A stretch of DNA of 64,000 bases from Halomonas binhaiensis. Lineage in GTDB: Bacteria; Pseudomonadota; Gammaproteobacteria; Pseudomonadales; Halomonadaceae. The stretch is taken from NCBI RefSeq assembly GCF_008329985.2, contig NZ_CP038437.2:2356001-2420000 (forward strand), in the 5' to 3' direction. Made by a program: the position numbers and the translations under genes. Below are positions 47,047-57,005 of this stretch, piece by piece. Position 1 is the first letter of the stretch. Each line of letters starts with the position of its first letter. Under the pieces are notes generated by a model. It made no database searches, was not told where the DNA came from, and saw only the letters and a program-made list of their open reading frames with translations.

Positions 47047-47955
47047 TCAAGCAAAGACCGACCAGCCAGTCGCCTTGGAAAGACTCTCGAGCGCCTTGGT
47101 ACCCTGCTTGGAGTTACCATACTGGTCGAGGCCCGGTGACCACACGGCAATAGAGGCGACATTGGGTACCACCGCCATGATGCCCCCGCCGACACCACTC
47201 TTGCCGGGAAAACCGACGCGATAGGCGAACTCACCAGAGCCATCGTAGTGACCACAGGTCATCATCAAGGCATTGATAGACCGCACCCTTTCGATACCGA
47301 TCATGCGATGCCCACGGAAACCGCCACACAAGAAGCGTGCCGCGCGGGCCAGTTGAACGGTAGTCATCTCGATAGCGCAATGGTGAAAGTACGTCCCCAG
47401 CGCACGGTCGCAGTCATTATGGAGATTGCCGCAGGAACGCAAGAAGTGGGCCAGGGCATAATTGCGATCGCCAGTGCGCTGTTCAGAGCGCGCCACGTAT
47501 TCATTGATGTGGACATCACTATCGTCTGCTGCTTCACGCAGGAAACTGAGGATTTCCCCAAGCGTCTCGCGCGGTGCACGCTGGCCCAGCACAGCGTCAG
47601 TGGTCACGATGGCACCGGCGTTGATAAAGGGGTTGCGGGGAATGCCTTGCTCTCTTTCCAGCTGAACGATGGAATTGAAGGCCCGCCCCGAGGGTTCTCG
47701 CCCGACACGCTCCCACAATCGACCGCCCAACCGCCCAAGGGCCAACGCCAACGTGAATACCTTGGAGACGCTCTGGATCGAGAACGGTACCTGCACATCG
47801 CCCGCGTGGTATTCCTGGCCATCCACCGTACACACGCTGATGGCAAACTGAGCAGGGTCGATGCTGGCCAGTTCAGGAATATAACTGGCGACCTGTCCCC
47901 AGTCGTTACGTTGCCTGGCATCACGATCAAGGGTTTCCAACAGGGCTTGCAGCAT
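47047..47955 (-). CDS. glsA: Glutaminase (GlsA type)
   Basis: A 302-residue serine-dependent beta-lactamase-like glutaminase. The catalytic pair is Ser62-x-x-Lys65 in FSIQSVSKVFTLAL, with NPFINAGAIVTTD, NYALAHFLRSCGN and the C-terminal FPGKSGVGGGIMAVVP. It hydrolyses glutamine to glutamate and ammonia, which with the neighbouring hut operon funnels nitrogen into glutamate. 21 bp separate its stop from the ychJ start, so both may share a transcript. Confidence 0.96.
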   Translation of the reverse strand: MLQALLETLDRDARQRNDWGQVASYIPELASIDPAQFAISVCTVDGQEYHAGDVQVPFSIQSVSKVFTLALALGRLGGRLWERVGREPSGRAFNSIVQLEREQGIPRNPFINAGAIVTTDAVLGQRAPRETLGEILSFLREAADDSDVHINEYVARSEQRTGDRNYALAHFLRSCGNLHNDCDRALGTYFHHCAIEMTTVQLARAARFLCGGFRGHRMIGIERVRSINALMMTCGHYDGSGEFAYRVGFPGKSGVGGGIMAVVPNVASIAVWSPGLDQYGNSKQGTKALESLSKATGWSVFA

Positions 47956-48047
47956 GGCCTGGGTCCGTGGCGAAGGTAATGGAAAAGAAGTGAAAAAGGA
48001 TCGCGATGGTCGCCTTCACACACGCTACTGTCAACCACCCAGGCTAT

Positions 48048-50639
48048 TTAGCTCCCACGGTTCAATGCCCGTTTAGTATGTCGTGTTGCCGATGCCGTAA
48101 AAGGATCCTCCGGCCAGGGATGTTTGGGATAACGGCCGCGCATTTCCTTGCGTACCTGCGGATAGACATTGCGCCAGAAGCTTTCGAGATCCATGGTCAC
48201 AGCCAGCGGACGTTGTGCCGGCGACAACAGCTCCAGTCGCACAGGCACCCTGCCCTCGACAATTCGCGGTGTCTGGCGACAACCAAACAAGGTTTGCAGC
48301 TTGGCCGCCAATACCGGCACTACCTTGCTTCCCTCTACATCATCTGACACGTCACCATCCATGACATAGCGAAGCGCTGCACTATCACCACTGGGCAGAG
48401 GTAAACGAGTGGGAGCCAGCTCGTCCAGGCGTCCAGCCAATGGCCAGGGCAGACGCTCCTTGAGCAACTTTTCCCAAGGTAGCGCCAGCATCTGGGACAA
48501 ACGGGACATTCCTGCCAGATGCGGCCCTAGCCACTCCCCAAGCTCCGCCAGCAGAGCAGCATCAGAAAGGTCTGGCCAGGCTGGATCATGTTCACTGCGC
48601 AGCAAGGCAACCCTTGCCCGCAACGTCTCGGCGCTCTCATCCAGCGGCAGCTGTCCACGCTGACGCACGACATTCAACAACGCATCACGACATGCCTCTG
48701 CGCTCGGAGGACCGCCCAGAGGGCGGCGCTCGAGTATGACTGAGCCTACCCCTCGTACGCGCTCACCTACGAGACGTTCCTCATCGTCCGACCACTCGAG
48801 CCGCTCCTGCCACTGCCGGGTTTCAGGAAAGTGTGCTTCGAGATCTTCCCGCGCCAAACGTACCCCGCGATACAGTCGGGCGGCCTTTGAATCCCCATCG
48901 GTATCCAGCGCGATAAGCAGTGCTTCGTGCCCCAGCGCCTGGTCTGCAGGCATCGTGACCAGGCCACCACCGACCAGACGAAAACGTCCTGGCTCGATGC
49001 ATTGCGCCACACGATCAGGAAAGGCCAGCAGCAGTAGTGCTCCCAATGCGGTTTCCCTGGCTTGATTCAGCGAGACACCGCCCAGGCTGGCCAGGCGCCG
49101 GGCTTCCCTTGACCATTGGGGTGAGGACTTCGGCTGGGCCAGCAACTGAGCGAAGCCCGCCTCCAGATCCCGGCTGGCACCGTTATCGCGATACTCCAGC
49201 CATGCCGCCAGGGCACACGCTGTCGCCAGTTTCTGGGGAGATTGCTGACTGGCGATCTCCAGCATCGCCGCCAGACGCGGATGGGTCGGCCAGCGGGCTG
49301 CCTGACGACCCAACACCGTCAGCCCCGCTTCACCATCAAGCAGGCCAAGGCGCTGCAAGAGCGCTCGCCCAGCAAGAAGGGCCGACCTTGCCGGAGCCGT
49401 TACCCAACTCAGTGCCTGGGAGTCCTTGACGCCCCAGCGCGCCAGCTCGAAGGCCAGATCTGCCAAGTCTGCCTGCTGGATTTCGGGCTCACCATGAGGC
49501 ACCAAAGGCTGCTCCTCGGCCCAGAGCCGATAGCAGACACCTGGCCCTTGACGCCCCGCTCGACCACGTCTCTGGTCGGCACTGGCACGGTTGACTCTGC
49601 GTGTCTCCAGGCGACTGAAACCGGTTCGGGCCTGATAGACCGGCACCCGTTCCAGTCCTGCATCAATGACGCAGCGCACTCCATCGACGGTAACACTGGA
49701 CTCACAGATAGCCGTGGAAATCACCACACGACGACGTCCATCTGCCAATGGCTGAAGTGCCTTGCGCTGGGCCTCAAGGGGCATTCGTCCATGCAGCGGC
49801 ATCACTGACAAATGTGGCTGCGTCTCGGCCAGCTCCCGGCGCAGTCGCTCGATTTCTGCCACCCCCGGGAGAATGACCAGGACATCGCCGTTTGCCTGCT
49901 CTTCGGTGGTCTGCTTTTCTGCTGTCTGGCCTTCTGTTGCTCGATCAGCCGTGACACGAGCAAGCGCCTCACTGACCACCTGGGCCTGATGGCGCCAGGG
50001 TTCCACCCGTGACGCTGGCGGACGGTAATGCGTGACCACCGGATACTGTCGGCCGGGGCATTCCACGACCGCGATATCGTCTCCCATTACCCCTTGCAAG
50101 GCAGCCACATCGAGGGTTGCCGACATCACCAGCAAGCGCAGATCTTCACGCAGCCCTTGCTGCACATCCAGCGTCAGCGCCAGCCCCAGGTCAGCCTCCA
50201 GACTACGCTCATGAAATTCATCGAAGATGACACCGCTGACCCCTTCAAGCATGGGGTCGTCTTGCAGCATGCGAGCCAGCACCCCTTGGGTCACGACCTC
50301 GATACGGGTCTTCGCCCCAACCCGGCTTTCTCCACGCATGCGGTAGCCAACCGTCTCGCCCACCGCCTCGCCAAGTTGAGCCGCCATGTAACCCGCCGCC
50401 AGGCGTGCGGCGACTCGCCGGGGCTCCAGCAGCAATAGACGGCCGTTGCCCCCATCACCTTGGCACCAGGTGGTATCGAGCAGCGCCAATGGCACCCGCG
50501 TAGTCTTGCCCGCTCCCGGCTCGGCTACCAGCAAGGCGCGGTTACGAACATGCAGTGCCTCGATCAATTGCGGAAGCTTGTCATCAATGGGAAGAGCGGG
50601 ACTTTCGTATACAACACTCACAACTTTTGTTGCCTTCAT
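48048..50639 (-). CDS. hrpB: ATP-dependent helicase HrpB
   Basis: An 863-residue DEAH-type helicase: Walker A AEPGAGKTTRVPLALL, DEFH box (VIFDEFHERSL), SAT motif VMSATLD, then ATAICESSVTVDGVRCVIDAG and QRRGRAGRQGPGVCYRLW, with the HrpB C-terminal domain ending near HPWPEDPFTASATRHTKR. It acts on RNA; its precise role in the cell is not settled. An acidic insert with ATEGQTAEKQTTEEQ at about 250 looks like a small internal duplication. The start is uncertain: 50639 is the nearest ATG to the family start, with no good RBS; a GTG at 50621 is a possible alternative. Confidence 0.9.
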   Translation of the reverse strand: MKATKVVSVVYESPALPIDDKLPQLIEALHVRNRALLVAEPGAGKTTRVPLALLDTTWCQGDGGNGRLLLLEPRRVAARLAAGYMAAQLGEAVGETVGYRMRGESRVGAKTRIEVVTQGVLARMLQDDPMLEGVSGVIFDEFHERSLEADLGLALTLDVQQGLREDLRLLVMSATLDVAALQGVMGDDIAVVECPGRQYPVVTHYRPPASRVEPWRHQAQVVSEALARVTADRATEGQTAEKQTTEEQANGDVLVILPGVAEIERLRRELAETQPHLSVMPLHGRMPLEAQRKALQPLADGRRRVVISTAICESSVTVDGVRCVIDAGLERVPVYQARTGFSRLETRRVNRASADQRRGRAGRQGPGVCYRLWAEEQPLVPHGEPEIQQADLADLAFELARWGVKDSQALSWVTAPARSALLAGRALLQRLGLLDGEAGLTVLGRQAARWPTHPRLAAMLEIASQQSPQKLATACALAAWLEYRDNGASRDLEAGFAQLLAQPKSSPQWSREARRLASLGGVSLNQARETALGALLLLAFPDRVAQCIEPGRFRLVGGGLVTMPADQALGHEALLIALDTDGDSKAARLYRGVRLAREDLEAHFPETRQWQERLEWSDDEERLVGERVRGVGSVILERRPLGGPPSAEACRDALLNVVRQRGQLPLDESAETLRARVALLRSEHDPAWPDLSDAALLAELGEWLGPHLAGMSRLSQMLALPWEKLLKERLPWPLAGRLDELAPTRLPLPSGDSAALRYVMDGDVSDDVEGSKVVPVLAAKLQTLFGCRQTPRIVEGRVPVRLELLSPAQRPLAVTMDLESFWRNVYPQVRKEMRGRYPKHPWPEDPFTASATRHTKRALNRGS

Positions 50640-50669
50640 GATGGATTTTTGTCTACGCTTGAGCATAGT

Positions 50670-50683
50670 TGACCGATAGGTCA
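50670..50683. promoter_or_regulatory. RutR-like operator near hrpB and the NCS2 permease
   Basis: TGACC-GATA-GGTCA, a perfect 5-4-5 inverted repeat, agrees with the RutR pattern TTGACCAnnTGGTCAA in the half sites. It lies between the divergent hrpB and permease genes and matches the site at 53035. Confidence 0.7.
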
Positions 50684-50797
50684 GTTTTTCCACATCCATG
50701 ACCACGACATGCCAATGGCGACTACCCTAACCGACTGACTCATGCCAACAACGGCACCATTGAAATAAATTCCCAATAAATACAAGAGAATACTGCC

Positions 50798-52171
50798 ATG
50801 ACACAAAGCTCCACATCTTATGCGGAAGAGACTTCCGCAGCGGACGCCTCGCGCACGTCCCACCACTGGCTGGATCGTTATTTCAATGTCAGCCGACGCG
50901 GATCTTCTCTAAGAACCGAACTGCTGGCCGGCGTCGCCACCTTCCTGGCCGGGATGTATATCATCGTGGTCAATCCCGCCATTCTATCCGATGCAGGCAT
51001 ACCTTTTTCCGCTGCGCTCTCCGCCACAGTGGTCATCAGCTTCTTCAGCAGCCTGGCCATGGGGCTATATGCCCGCAACCCGATACTGGTCGCGCCGGGA
51101 ATGGGCATGAATGCCCTGTTTACCTATACCCTGGTACTCGGTGCCGGATTGTCCTGGGAGGTGGCCCTGGGCTGTGTATTCTGGTCGGGCGTGCTGTTCG
51201 CGGTACTGGCATTGTTCAACGTGCGCGAGGCCATCATCGATGCCATTCCAGCCTCACTGCGTTATGCCATCACTTGCGGCATCGGCCTGTTCATCACCTT
51301 CATCGGCTTGAAGAACGCCGGCTTCATCGTTGCCAACCCCGCCACTCTGGTCACACTGGGCAACATCGACATCAGTCTTGGTACTTTCTTCATTGGCTTG
51401 ATCGTCACCGCAGTGCTGGTGATTCGTGGTTTCAATGGTGCCCTGATCCTGGGCATTGCGGTGACCACATTGCTCGCAGCTCCCATGGGACGCCTGTGGG
51501 GAGACGAAGTCGTGGTCGCCTGGCAGGGCCTGGCCTCCTGGCCGGACTTCTCTGCCGTCATGAAGGTCGACATCATCGGCGCCCTGAAGGTGGCTTACCT
51601 GCCCTTCATCTTCGTCATGCTGTTCACCAACTTCTTCGATTCGCTGTCCTGCTTCATGGCCCTGGCAGAATCAGCTGATCTCAAGGATGCCAATGGCAAC
51701 CCACGCAACCTCAAGCGCTCCATGACCGTGGATGCCTTCGCCTCCATGATCGCAGCACCATTAGGCACCAGCGCTGCCCAGACCTTCATCGAATCGGGTG
51801 CTGGTGTGGCCCAAGGCGGCCGGACCGGCCTCACTGCCGTGACCATTGCCTTCCTGTTCCTGCCGTTCCTGTTCCTGTCGCCCTTGCTGTCCCTGGTACC
51901 CAGTATCGCAACGGCCCCTGCCCTGGTACTGGTCGGACTGTTCATGATGGCGCCGATTGCCAAGATCGACTGGAACCGTTTCGAAGATGCCTTTCCAGCA
52001 TTCCTGGCCATCATTCTGATGCCGCTGACCTATTCCATCACCCTGGGTATCGCCTTCGGCTTCATGAGCTTCGTGCTGATCAAGGTGGCAACCGGCAAGC
52101 TCTCGGACATCAAGCCCGCCATGTGGGTCTCGGCAGTGCTGGCACTGGTGATGCTGGTGACCGCGCAATAA
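50798..52171 (+). CDS. NCS2 family purine permease (AzgA/GhxP-like)
   Basis: A 457-residue protein with about thirteen helices: ELLAGVATFLAGMYIIVVNPAI at the start, then APGMGMNALFTY, VGLFMMAPIAKIDWN and the long FMLFTNFFDSLSCFMALAES-type segment. It belongs to the AzgA/PurP/GhxP branch importing adenine, guanine or hypoxanthine with protons. It precedes a RutR-like regulator and an xdh cluster, so it most likely feeds purines to xanthine dehydrogenase and guanine deaminase. AAGAG precedes the ATG. Confidence 0.93.
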   Translation: MTQSSTSYAEETSAADASRTSHHWLDRYFNVSRRGSSLRTELLAGVATFLAGMYIIVVNPAILSDAGIPFSAALSATVVISFFSSLAMGLYARNPILVAPGMGMNALFTYTLVLGAGLSWEVALGCVFWSGVLFAVLALFNVREAIIDAIPASLRYAITCGIGLFITFIGLKNAGFIVANPATLVTLGNIDISLGTFFIGLIVTAVLVIRGFNGALILGIAVTTLLAAPMGRLWGDEVVVAWQGLASWPDFSAVMKVDIIGALKVAYLPFIFVMLFTNFFDSLSCFMALAESADLKDANGNPRNLKRSMTVDAFASMIAAPLGTSAAQTFIESGAGVAQGGRTGLTAVTIAFLFLPFLFLSPLLSLVPSIATAPALVLVGLFMMAPIAKIDWNRFEDAFPAFLAIILMPLTYSITLGIAFGFMSFVLIKVATGKLSDIKPAMWVSAVLALVMLVTAQ

Positions 52172-52196
52172 GGCAGATACGAGGCGGCTGCCAACG

Positions 52197-52880
52197 TTAC
52201 AAGCGAAGCCCAGCCGTCTCGACGCCGCACCCTTTGAGCACGACCTGGGTGAGAAAGGCCGTGATGCGCTCGATATCATCATCTTTCAGTGCATCACGCC
52301 CGGTGATGCCCAGCACCTGGGCCTCGAAATCCGCGTAATGCTGGGTTGCCGACCAGATAAGAAATATCAGCGACACGGGGTCGACAGGGTCCATCAGCCC
52401 CCGCTCGGCCCAGCCTCGAAAGACCTTGGCGCGACTTTCGACCCATTCGCGTAACTCACCACGCAGGAAATCCTGAAGGAAAGGCGCCCCCTGAAGAATC
52501 TCGGAAGCAAAAAGCCGCGATGCCTGGGGGTAGAGTCGCGACATTTCCATCTTGGAACGGATGAAGGCACTGAGCACCTGGGCGGGGTCATCATCTTCAC
52601 TGATGTCATCCAGCATGGTATTCCAGCGTTCCATCACACCTTCAAGCAAGCGCACATAGAGAGCCTTCTTGCTGCCCATGTAGTAAAGCACGTTGGACTT
52701 GGGCAATCCGGCTTCTTCCGCGATCGCCTGCAGGCTGGCACCACGATAGCCATGCCGAGCGAACACCCGCTCGGCAGCTTCGAGTATCTCGCGCTCATTA
52801 CGCTGACGAATGGCACCGCCCGCTTCCTGCCCATTATCCCGCGCTACCGTGGTGGAACCGACCTGTGACGCTTTCGCCAT
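52197..52880 (-). CDS. RutR-like TetR repressor of purine catabolism
   Basis: A 227-residue TetR protein resembling E. coli RutR throughout: HTH with HGYRGASLQAIAEEAGLPKS and LYYMGSKKALYVRLL, then LYPQASRLFASEILQGAPFL and LIFLIWSATQHYADFEAQV. RutR responds to uracil or thymine; here the neighbours are purine genes, so the ligand may be a purine or intermediate. The start codon lies in a weak RBS context (an in-frame GTG 9 nt earlier is possible). Divergent to xdhA. Confidence 0.92.
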   Translation of the reverse strand: MAKASQVGSTTVARDNGQEAGGAIRQRNEREILEAAERVFARHGYRGASLQAIAEEAGLPKSNVLYYMGSKKALYVRLLEGVMERWNTMLDDISEDDDPAQVLSAFIRSKMEMSRLYPQASRLFASEILQGAPFLQDFLRGELREWVESRAKVFRGWAERGLMDPVDPVSLIFLIWSATQHYADFEAQVLGITGRDALKDDDIERITAFLTQVVLKGCGVETAGLRL

Positions 52881-53034
52881 GGCACTCACTCGTTATCCAT
52901 TTATCTAAGAAGAAAGAGAAGGAAGAAAGAGAAGAGTGCCTGATACACCCGCCTGCTGACAATTCGCCACAGGTTGCAGAAGCAGGCTGAGATGGAAACA
53001 GCAGAAAAAATTTCCAACTTGCACTTGAAGAATC

Positions 53035-53048
53035 TGACCGAATGGTCA
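53035..53048. promoter_or_regulatory. RutR-like operator before xdhA
   Basis: TGACC-GAAT-GGTCA, a perfect 5-4-5 inverted repeat, lies 50 bp upstream of the xdhA start and between the divergent repressor and xdhA genes. It is the same pattern as 50670-50683. Confidence 0.75.
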
Positions 53049-53098
53049 ACTATTGAATCAGAGATACCATAATGACAACTATCTGTCAGGACCCTGCC

Positions 53099-54589
53099 AT
53101 GATTGAGTTCTACCTCAATGGACAACCGCAGCGCCTTGCGGCGGATGCCCACCTCAGTGTCTTGGAGCTGCTGCGAGAGCAGCTCGGCATGACCGGCACC
53201 AAAGAAGGCTGTGCCTCCGGCGACTGCGGCGCCTGTACCGTTGCTATCGGTGAGCCGGACAGTACCGGCGAGCTCCGCTACCGCAGTGCCAATGCCTGCA
53301 TCATGCCGGCCCACCAACTGCAGGGCCGCCATCTGGTCACCGTGGAAGGACTGGCCGAAGGCGAGCATCTGCACCCTGCTCAGGTCGCCATGGTCGATTG
53401 CCATGGCAGCCAGTGCGGTTTCTGTACGCCTGGTATCGTGATGTCGCTGTTTACCTTGCACGAAGAACAGCGCACACGCCCTGCGCCCCTGACACCTGAG
53501 CGCCTGGAAGCCGCCCTGGGTGGCAATTTGTGTCGCTGCACGGGATACCGGCCGATCCGAGATGCCGCACTGAGCATGAACGACATCGAAGGCCACCTTC
53601 CTGCATGGCTGGCAGATCCATCTCTGGCAGAACGATTGGCCGTGAACGTCGGCGATGATGCTCACATCGACCAAGCGAACAGCCGTTTCCACCAGCCCAC
53701 TCAGCTGGCTGAACTAGTAGAACTGCGCAGCGCACATCCCCAGGCTCGCCTGGTCGCTGGCGGAACTGACCTGTGGCTCGAAGCAACCCAGCGACTGCTC
53801 GACTTTCCTTCCATCATCGATGTCACCCGAGTCAAGGAACTATGTGCCATCGAGACAGGGGTAGACATGGCGGGTCGTTCTGGCTGGTGGGTCGGCGCAG
53901 CCATGACCTACGCTGACCTCGAACCGTTGCTGGAACGCGAATACCCCACCTTCGCCCATCTGTTGCATCGCCTTGGCTCTGCTCAAGTACGCAACCGAGG
54001 TACCCTGGGCGGCAATGTGGCCAACGCTTCGCCTATCGGCGATACCCCACCCGTACTGCTGGCACTGGATGCTCAGTTGCGACTGGCAGGTCCCAACGGC
54101 ACTCGCGAGATACCCGCGGAAGCCTTCTTCCTCGATTACAAGAAGACCGAACTGGCGGCAGACGAAGTGTTGGCGGCGATTTTCCTTCCAGCCCCTGTGC
54201 AAGGACACGAGCTCAAGGTGTGGAAACTCTCCAAACGCCGCGAAGATGACATTTCCGCCGTACTTGGCGCCTTTGCATGGAAAATCGAGGATGGCTGCCT
54301 GAGTGATGTGCGCCTGGCTTTTGGTGGCATGGCCGGCATCCCGGCTCGCGCCAAGGGCGCCGAAGCAGTTTTACTGGGCCAGCCCCCGTCAGCGGCAATC
54401 TTTCAAGCAGCACGACAGGCTCTGGCCAAGGATTTTTCGCCAATGAGCGATGTGCGTGGCAGTGCCGACTATCGCACCCATTCTGCTCAGGCTTTGCTTG
54501 AGCGCCTGCGACTGGTGATGGCCAACCCTACCGACTCATCTTCCACTTCTGCCGTTCAGGAGGTGATGCTCCATGCGTACGCTCATTGA
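53099..54589 (+). CDS. xdhA: Xanthine dehydrogenase small subunit (FAD, 2Fe-2S)
   Basis: A 496-residue subunit: the plant-type [2Fe-2S] motif EGCASGDCGACTV, the second cluster motif QCGFCTPGIVMS...LCRCTGYRPI, then the FAD domain (RLVAGGTDLWLE, AQVRNRGTLGGNVANASPIGD). It passes electrons from molybdenum to NAD. The start at 53099 has AGGA 7 nt upstream; an ATG 27 nt earlier has none. It overlaps xdhB by 17 bp. Confidence 0.96.
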   Translation: MIEFYLNGQPQRLAADAHLSVLELLREQLGMTGTKEGCASGDCGACTVAIGEPDSTGELRYRSANACIMPAHQLQGRHLVTVEGLAEGEHLHPAQVAMVDCHGSQCGFCTPGIVMSLFTLHEEQRTRPAPLTPERLEAALGGNLCRCTGYRPIRDAALSMNDIEGHLPAWLADPSLAERLAVNVGDDAHIDQANSRFHQPTQLAELVELRSAHPQARLVAGGTDLWLEATQRLLDFPSIIDVTRVKELCAIETGVDMAGRSGWWVGAAMTYADLEPLLEREYPTFAHLLHRLGSAQVRNRGTLGGNVANASPIGDTPPVLLALDAQLRLAGPNGTREIPAEAFFLDYKKTELAADEVLAAIFLPAPVQGHELKVWKLSKRREDDISAVLGAFAWKIEDGCLSDVRLAFGGMAGIPARAKGAEAVLLGQPPSAAIFQAARQALAKDFSPMSDVRGSADYRTHSAQALLERLRLVMANPTDSSSTSAVQEVMLHAYAH

Positions 54590-57005
54590 TCTTCCCCCGG
54601 AAACCACACCGTCGCGCGAGCAACACGCCAAACAGCAGCCAGCGCAGCAGAAGCAAGACAATAGCGGCGGCTTCTCTGGTAAACCTGAACGCCATGAAAG
54701 TGCCATCAAGCATGTCACCGGGCGTGCTGCCTACATCGATGACCTGGCCACGCCAGCCAATGCCCTGCATCTTGCCCTGGGCTTGTCGCCGGTTGCCCAT
54801 GGCCGCATCACACGGCTGGACCTTGATGCCGTACGCAGCGCGCCAGGGGTCGTCGATGTGATCACTGTCGCCGATGTGCCAGGACACACGGATATTGGCC
54901 CCGTCTTCCCTGGCGATCCGATCATGACGGATGGAGAAGTTCTGTACGCCGGCCAGGTCATGTTTGCCGTGGCCGCGCACAGCTATCGCGCTGCGCGTCA
55001 GGCTGCGCTCAAGGCTGTTATCGAGATCGATGAACAGCCTGCCAGCCTCGACCCGGTAGCCGCTGCCGAAGCTGGCGACTTTGTGCGCCCGACGCATCAG
55101 CAGGTCAGCGGCGATTGGGAGAAGGCCCTGGCCGAGGCCCCCATCACCATCTCTGGAGAGCAGTTCGTCGGCGGCCAGGAACACTTCTATCTCGAAGGTC
55201 AGGCCTGTGTGGTGCATCCCAGTGAAGATGAGGGGGTAATGGTTCACACCTCCAACCAGCACCCCAGTGAAACCCAGAAACTGGTGGCCGAAGTGCTTGG
55301 TGTGCCACTGCATGCGGTCACCGTAGAAACCCGACGCATGGGAGGCGGTTTTGGCGGCAAGGAAACCCAGGCATCGCCCTGGGCGTGCATTGCCGCGATC
55401 ATTGCACGACGCACGGGCCGCAGCTGCCGCCTGAGGCTGCCGCGCAGTGAAGACATGCGCGTCACCGGAAAACGCCACCCCTTCCATAACCGCTACTGTC
55501 TCGCTATCGACAACAGCGGTGTGATCCAGGGTGGCGATATCACCGTGATCGGCGATTGCGGCTATTCACCGGACCTTTCTGATGCCATCGTCGACCGTGC
55601 CATGTTCCATTCGGACAATGCCTATTCTCTGGGTGATGCGCGTGTTACGGGTCATCGTGCGCGTACCCATACAGCGTCCAACACAGCTTACCGCGGCTTC
55701 GGCGGCCCTCAGGGCATGATGGTGATAGAAGCGGCCATGGAAGATATCGCCCGCCGGGTCGGTGAAGACCCGCTTACGGTGCGCAAGCGTAACCTGTATC
55801 GCCAAGGGCGCAGCGTGACGCACTATGGGCAGAGCGTCGATCAGATCGCCCTGCTGCATGAGCTGATCGACAGGCTCGAGTCCTCCAGCGAATACTGGCA
55901 ACGCCGCCAGACCATCCGCGAATTCAATGCTTCAAGTCCGGTGATTCGCAAGGGACTGGCCCTGACACCAGTGAAGTTCGGGATTTCCTTTACCGCTCAG
56001 CACCTCAACCAGGCCGGAGCCCTGCTCCACGTCTATACCGATGGCAGCGTGATGATCAATCACGGCGGCACCGAAATGGGCCAGGGCCTGCACACCAAGA
56101 TCTGCCAAGTCGTGGCGCGTGAGCTGGGGCTGGATCTTGCCACGGTACGTATTACCGCGACACGTACCGACAAGGTGCCCAACACCTCACCCACGGCCGC
56201 ATCCAGCGGTGCCGACCTTAACGGACAGGCCGCTCGGGATGCTGCACTCAAGCTCAAGACCCGGCTGTTTGACTTCGCCGCAGAACATTATCATCTCGAC
56301 CGCGAAGCCATGCGCCTGGAAAACGGCTACCTGATCGCCGGCATCGGAGAAAGCCAGCGTCATATCAGTTGGGGCGAGCTGGTCCAGACCGCCTACCTGT
56401 CGCGCATTTCCCTGTCGGAGAAAGGCTTCTACGCGACACCCTTGATCCATTACGACCGCGCCACTGGTAGCGGCCGCCCGTTCTACTACTTTGCTTTCGG
56501 AGCAGCGGTATCCGAGGTGTCCGTGGATACCCTGACCGGCGAGTATCAGGTGGACCGTGTCGATATCCTTCACGATGTCGGAGATTCACTCAACCCTGCC
56601 ATCGACCTCGGCCAGGTGGAAGGTGGCTTTATCCAGGGCATGGGCTGGTTGACCAGTGAAGAACTCAAGTGGAACGAGCGCGGTCAATTGATTTCCCATG
56701 GCCCTGCCACCTACAAGATTCCCACCTATGGTGACCTTCCACCGACCTTCAACGTCCAATTGCTGGAAGGCCATCCCAATTCCATGGCCAGCATCTATCG
56801 TTCCAAGGCGGTGGGAGAACCCCCCTTCATGCTGGGCATCTCCGTGTGGGCCGCCCTGCGCGATGCACTCTCCAGCCTGACCGGTTACAGCCAGGCGGTG
56901 CGCCTGGATACGCCCGCCACTCCCGAACGCGTCATGGCGGCCGCAGATAACGCCCGCCGCCTGATGCTGGAAGCGGCCAATGGAGGAAGGGGCAATGGCC
57001 ACTGA
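54573..57005 (+). CDS. xdhB: Xanthine dehydrogenase large subunit (molybdenum cofactor)
   Basis: An 810-residue molybdopterin subunit. Landmarks are GRAAYIDDLATPANALHLALG, GGQEHFYLEGQA, MGGGFGGKETQAS, TAYRGFGGPQGMM (Moco binding), NHGGTEMGQGLHTK and the catalytic-Glu region SKAVGEPPFMLGISVW. It oxidises hypoxanthine and xanthine to urate. The N-terminal 45 residues are a low-complexity linker (KQQPAQQKQD). AGGAGG lies before the ATG; the end overlaps xdhC. Confidence 0.97.
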   Translation: MRTLIDLPPETTPSREQHAKQQPAQQKQDNSGGFSGKPERHESAIKHVTGRAAYIDDLATPANALHLALGLSPVAHGRITRLDLDAVRSAPGVVDVITVADVPGHTDIGPVFPGDPIMTDGEVLYAGQVMFAVAAHSYRAARQAALKAVIEIDEQPASLDPVAAAEAGDFVRPTHQQVSGDWEKALAEAPITISGEQFVGGQEHFYLEGQACVVHPSEDEGVMVHTSNQHPSETQKLVAEVLGVPLHAVTVETRRMGGGFGGKETQASPWACIAAIIARRTGRSCRLRLPRSEDMRVTGKRHPFHNRYCLAIDNSGVIQGGDITVIGDCGYSPDLSDAIVDRAMFHSDNAYSLGDARVTGHRARTHTASNTAYRGFGGPQGMMVIEAAMEDIARRVGEDPLTVRKRNLYRQGRSVTHYGQSVDQIALLHELIDRLESSSEYWQRRQTIREFNASSPVIRKGLALTPVKFGISFTAQHLNQAGALLHVYTDGSVMINHGGTEMGQGLHTKICQVVARELGLDLATVRITATRTDKVPNTSPTAASSGADLNGQAARDAALKLKTRLFDFAAEHYHLDREAMRLENGYLIAGIGESQRHISWGELVQTAYLSRISLSEKGFYATPLIHYDRATGSGRPFYYFAFGAAVSEVSVDTLTGEYQVDRVDILHDVGDSLNPAIDLGQVEGGFIQGMGWLTSEELKWNERGQLISHGPATYKIPTYGDLPPTFNVQLLEGHPNSMASIYRSKAVGEPPFMLGISVWAALRDALSSLTGYSQAVRLDTPATPERVMAAADNARRLMLEAANGGRGNGH

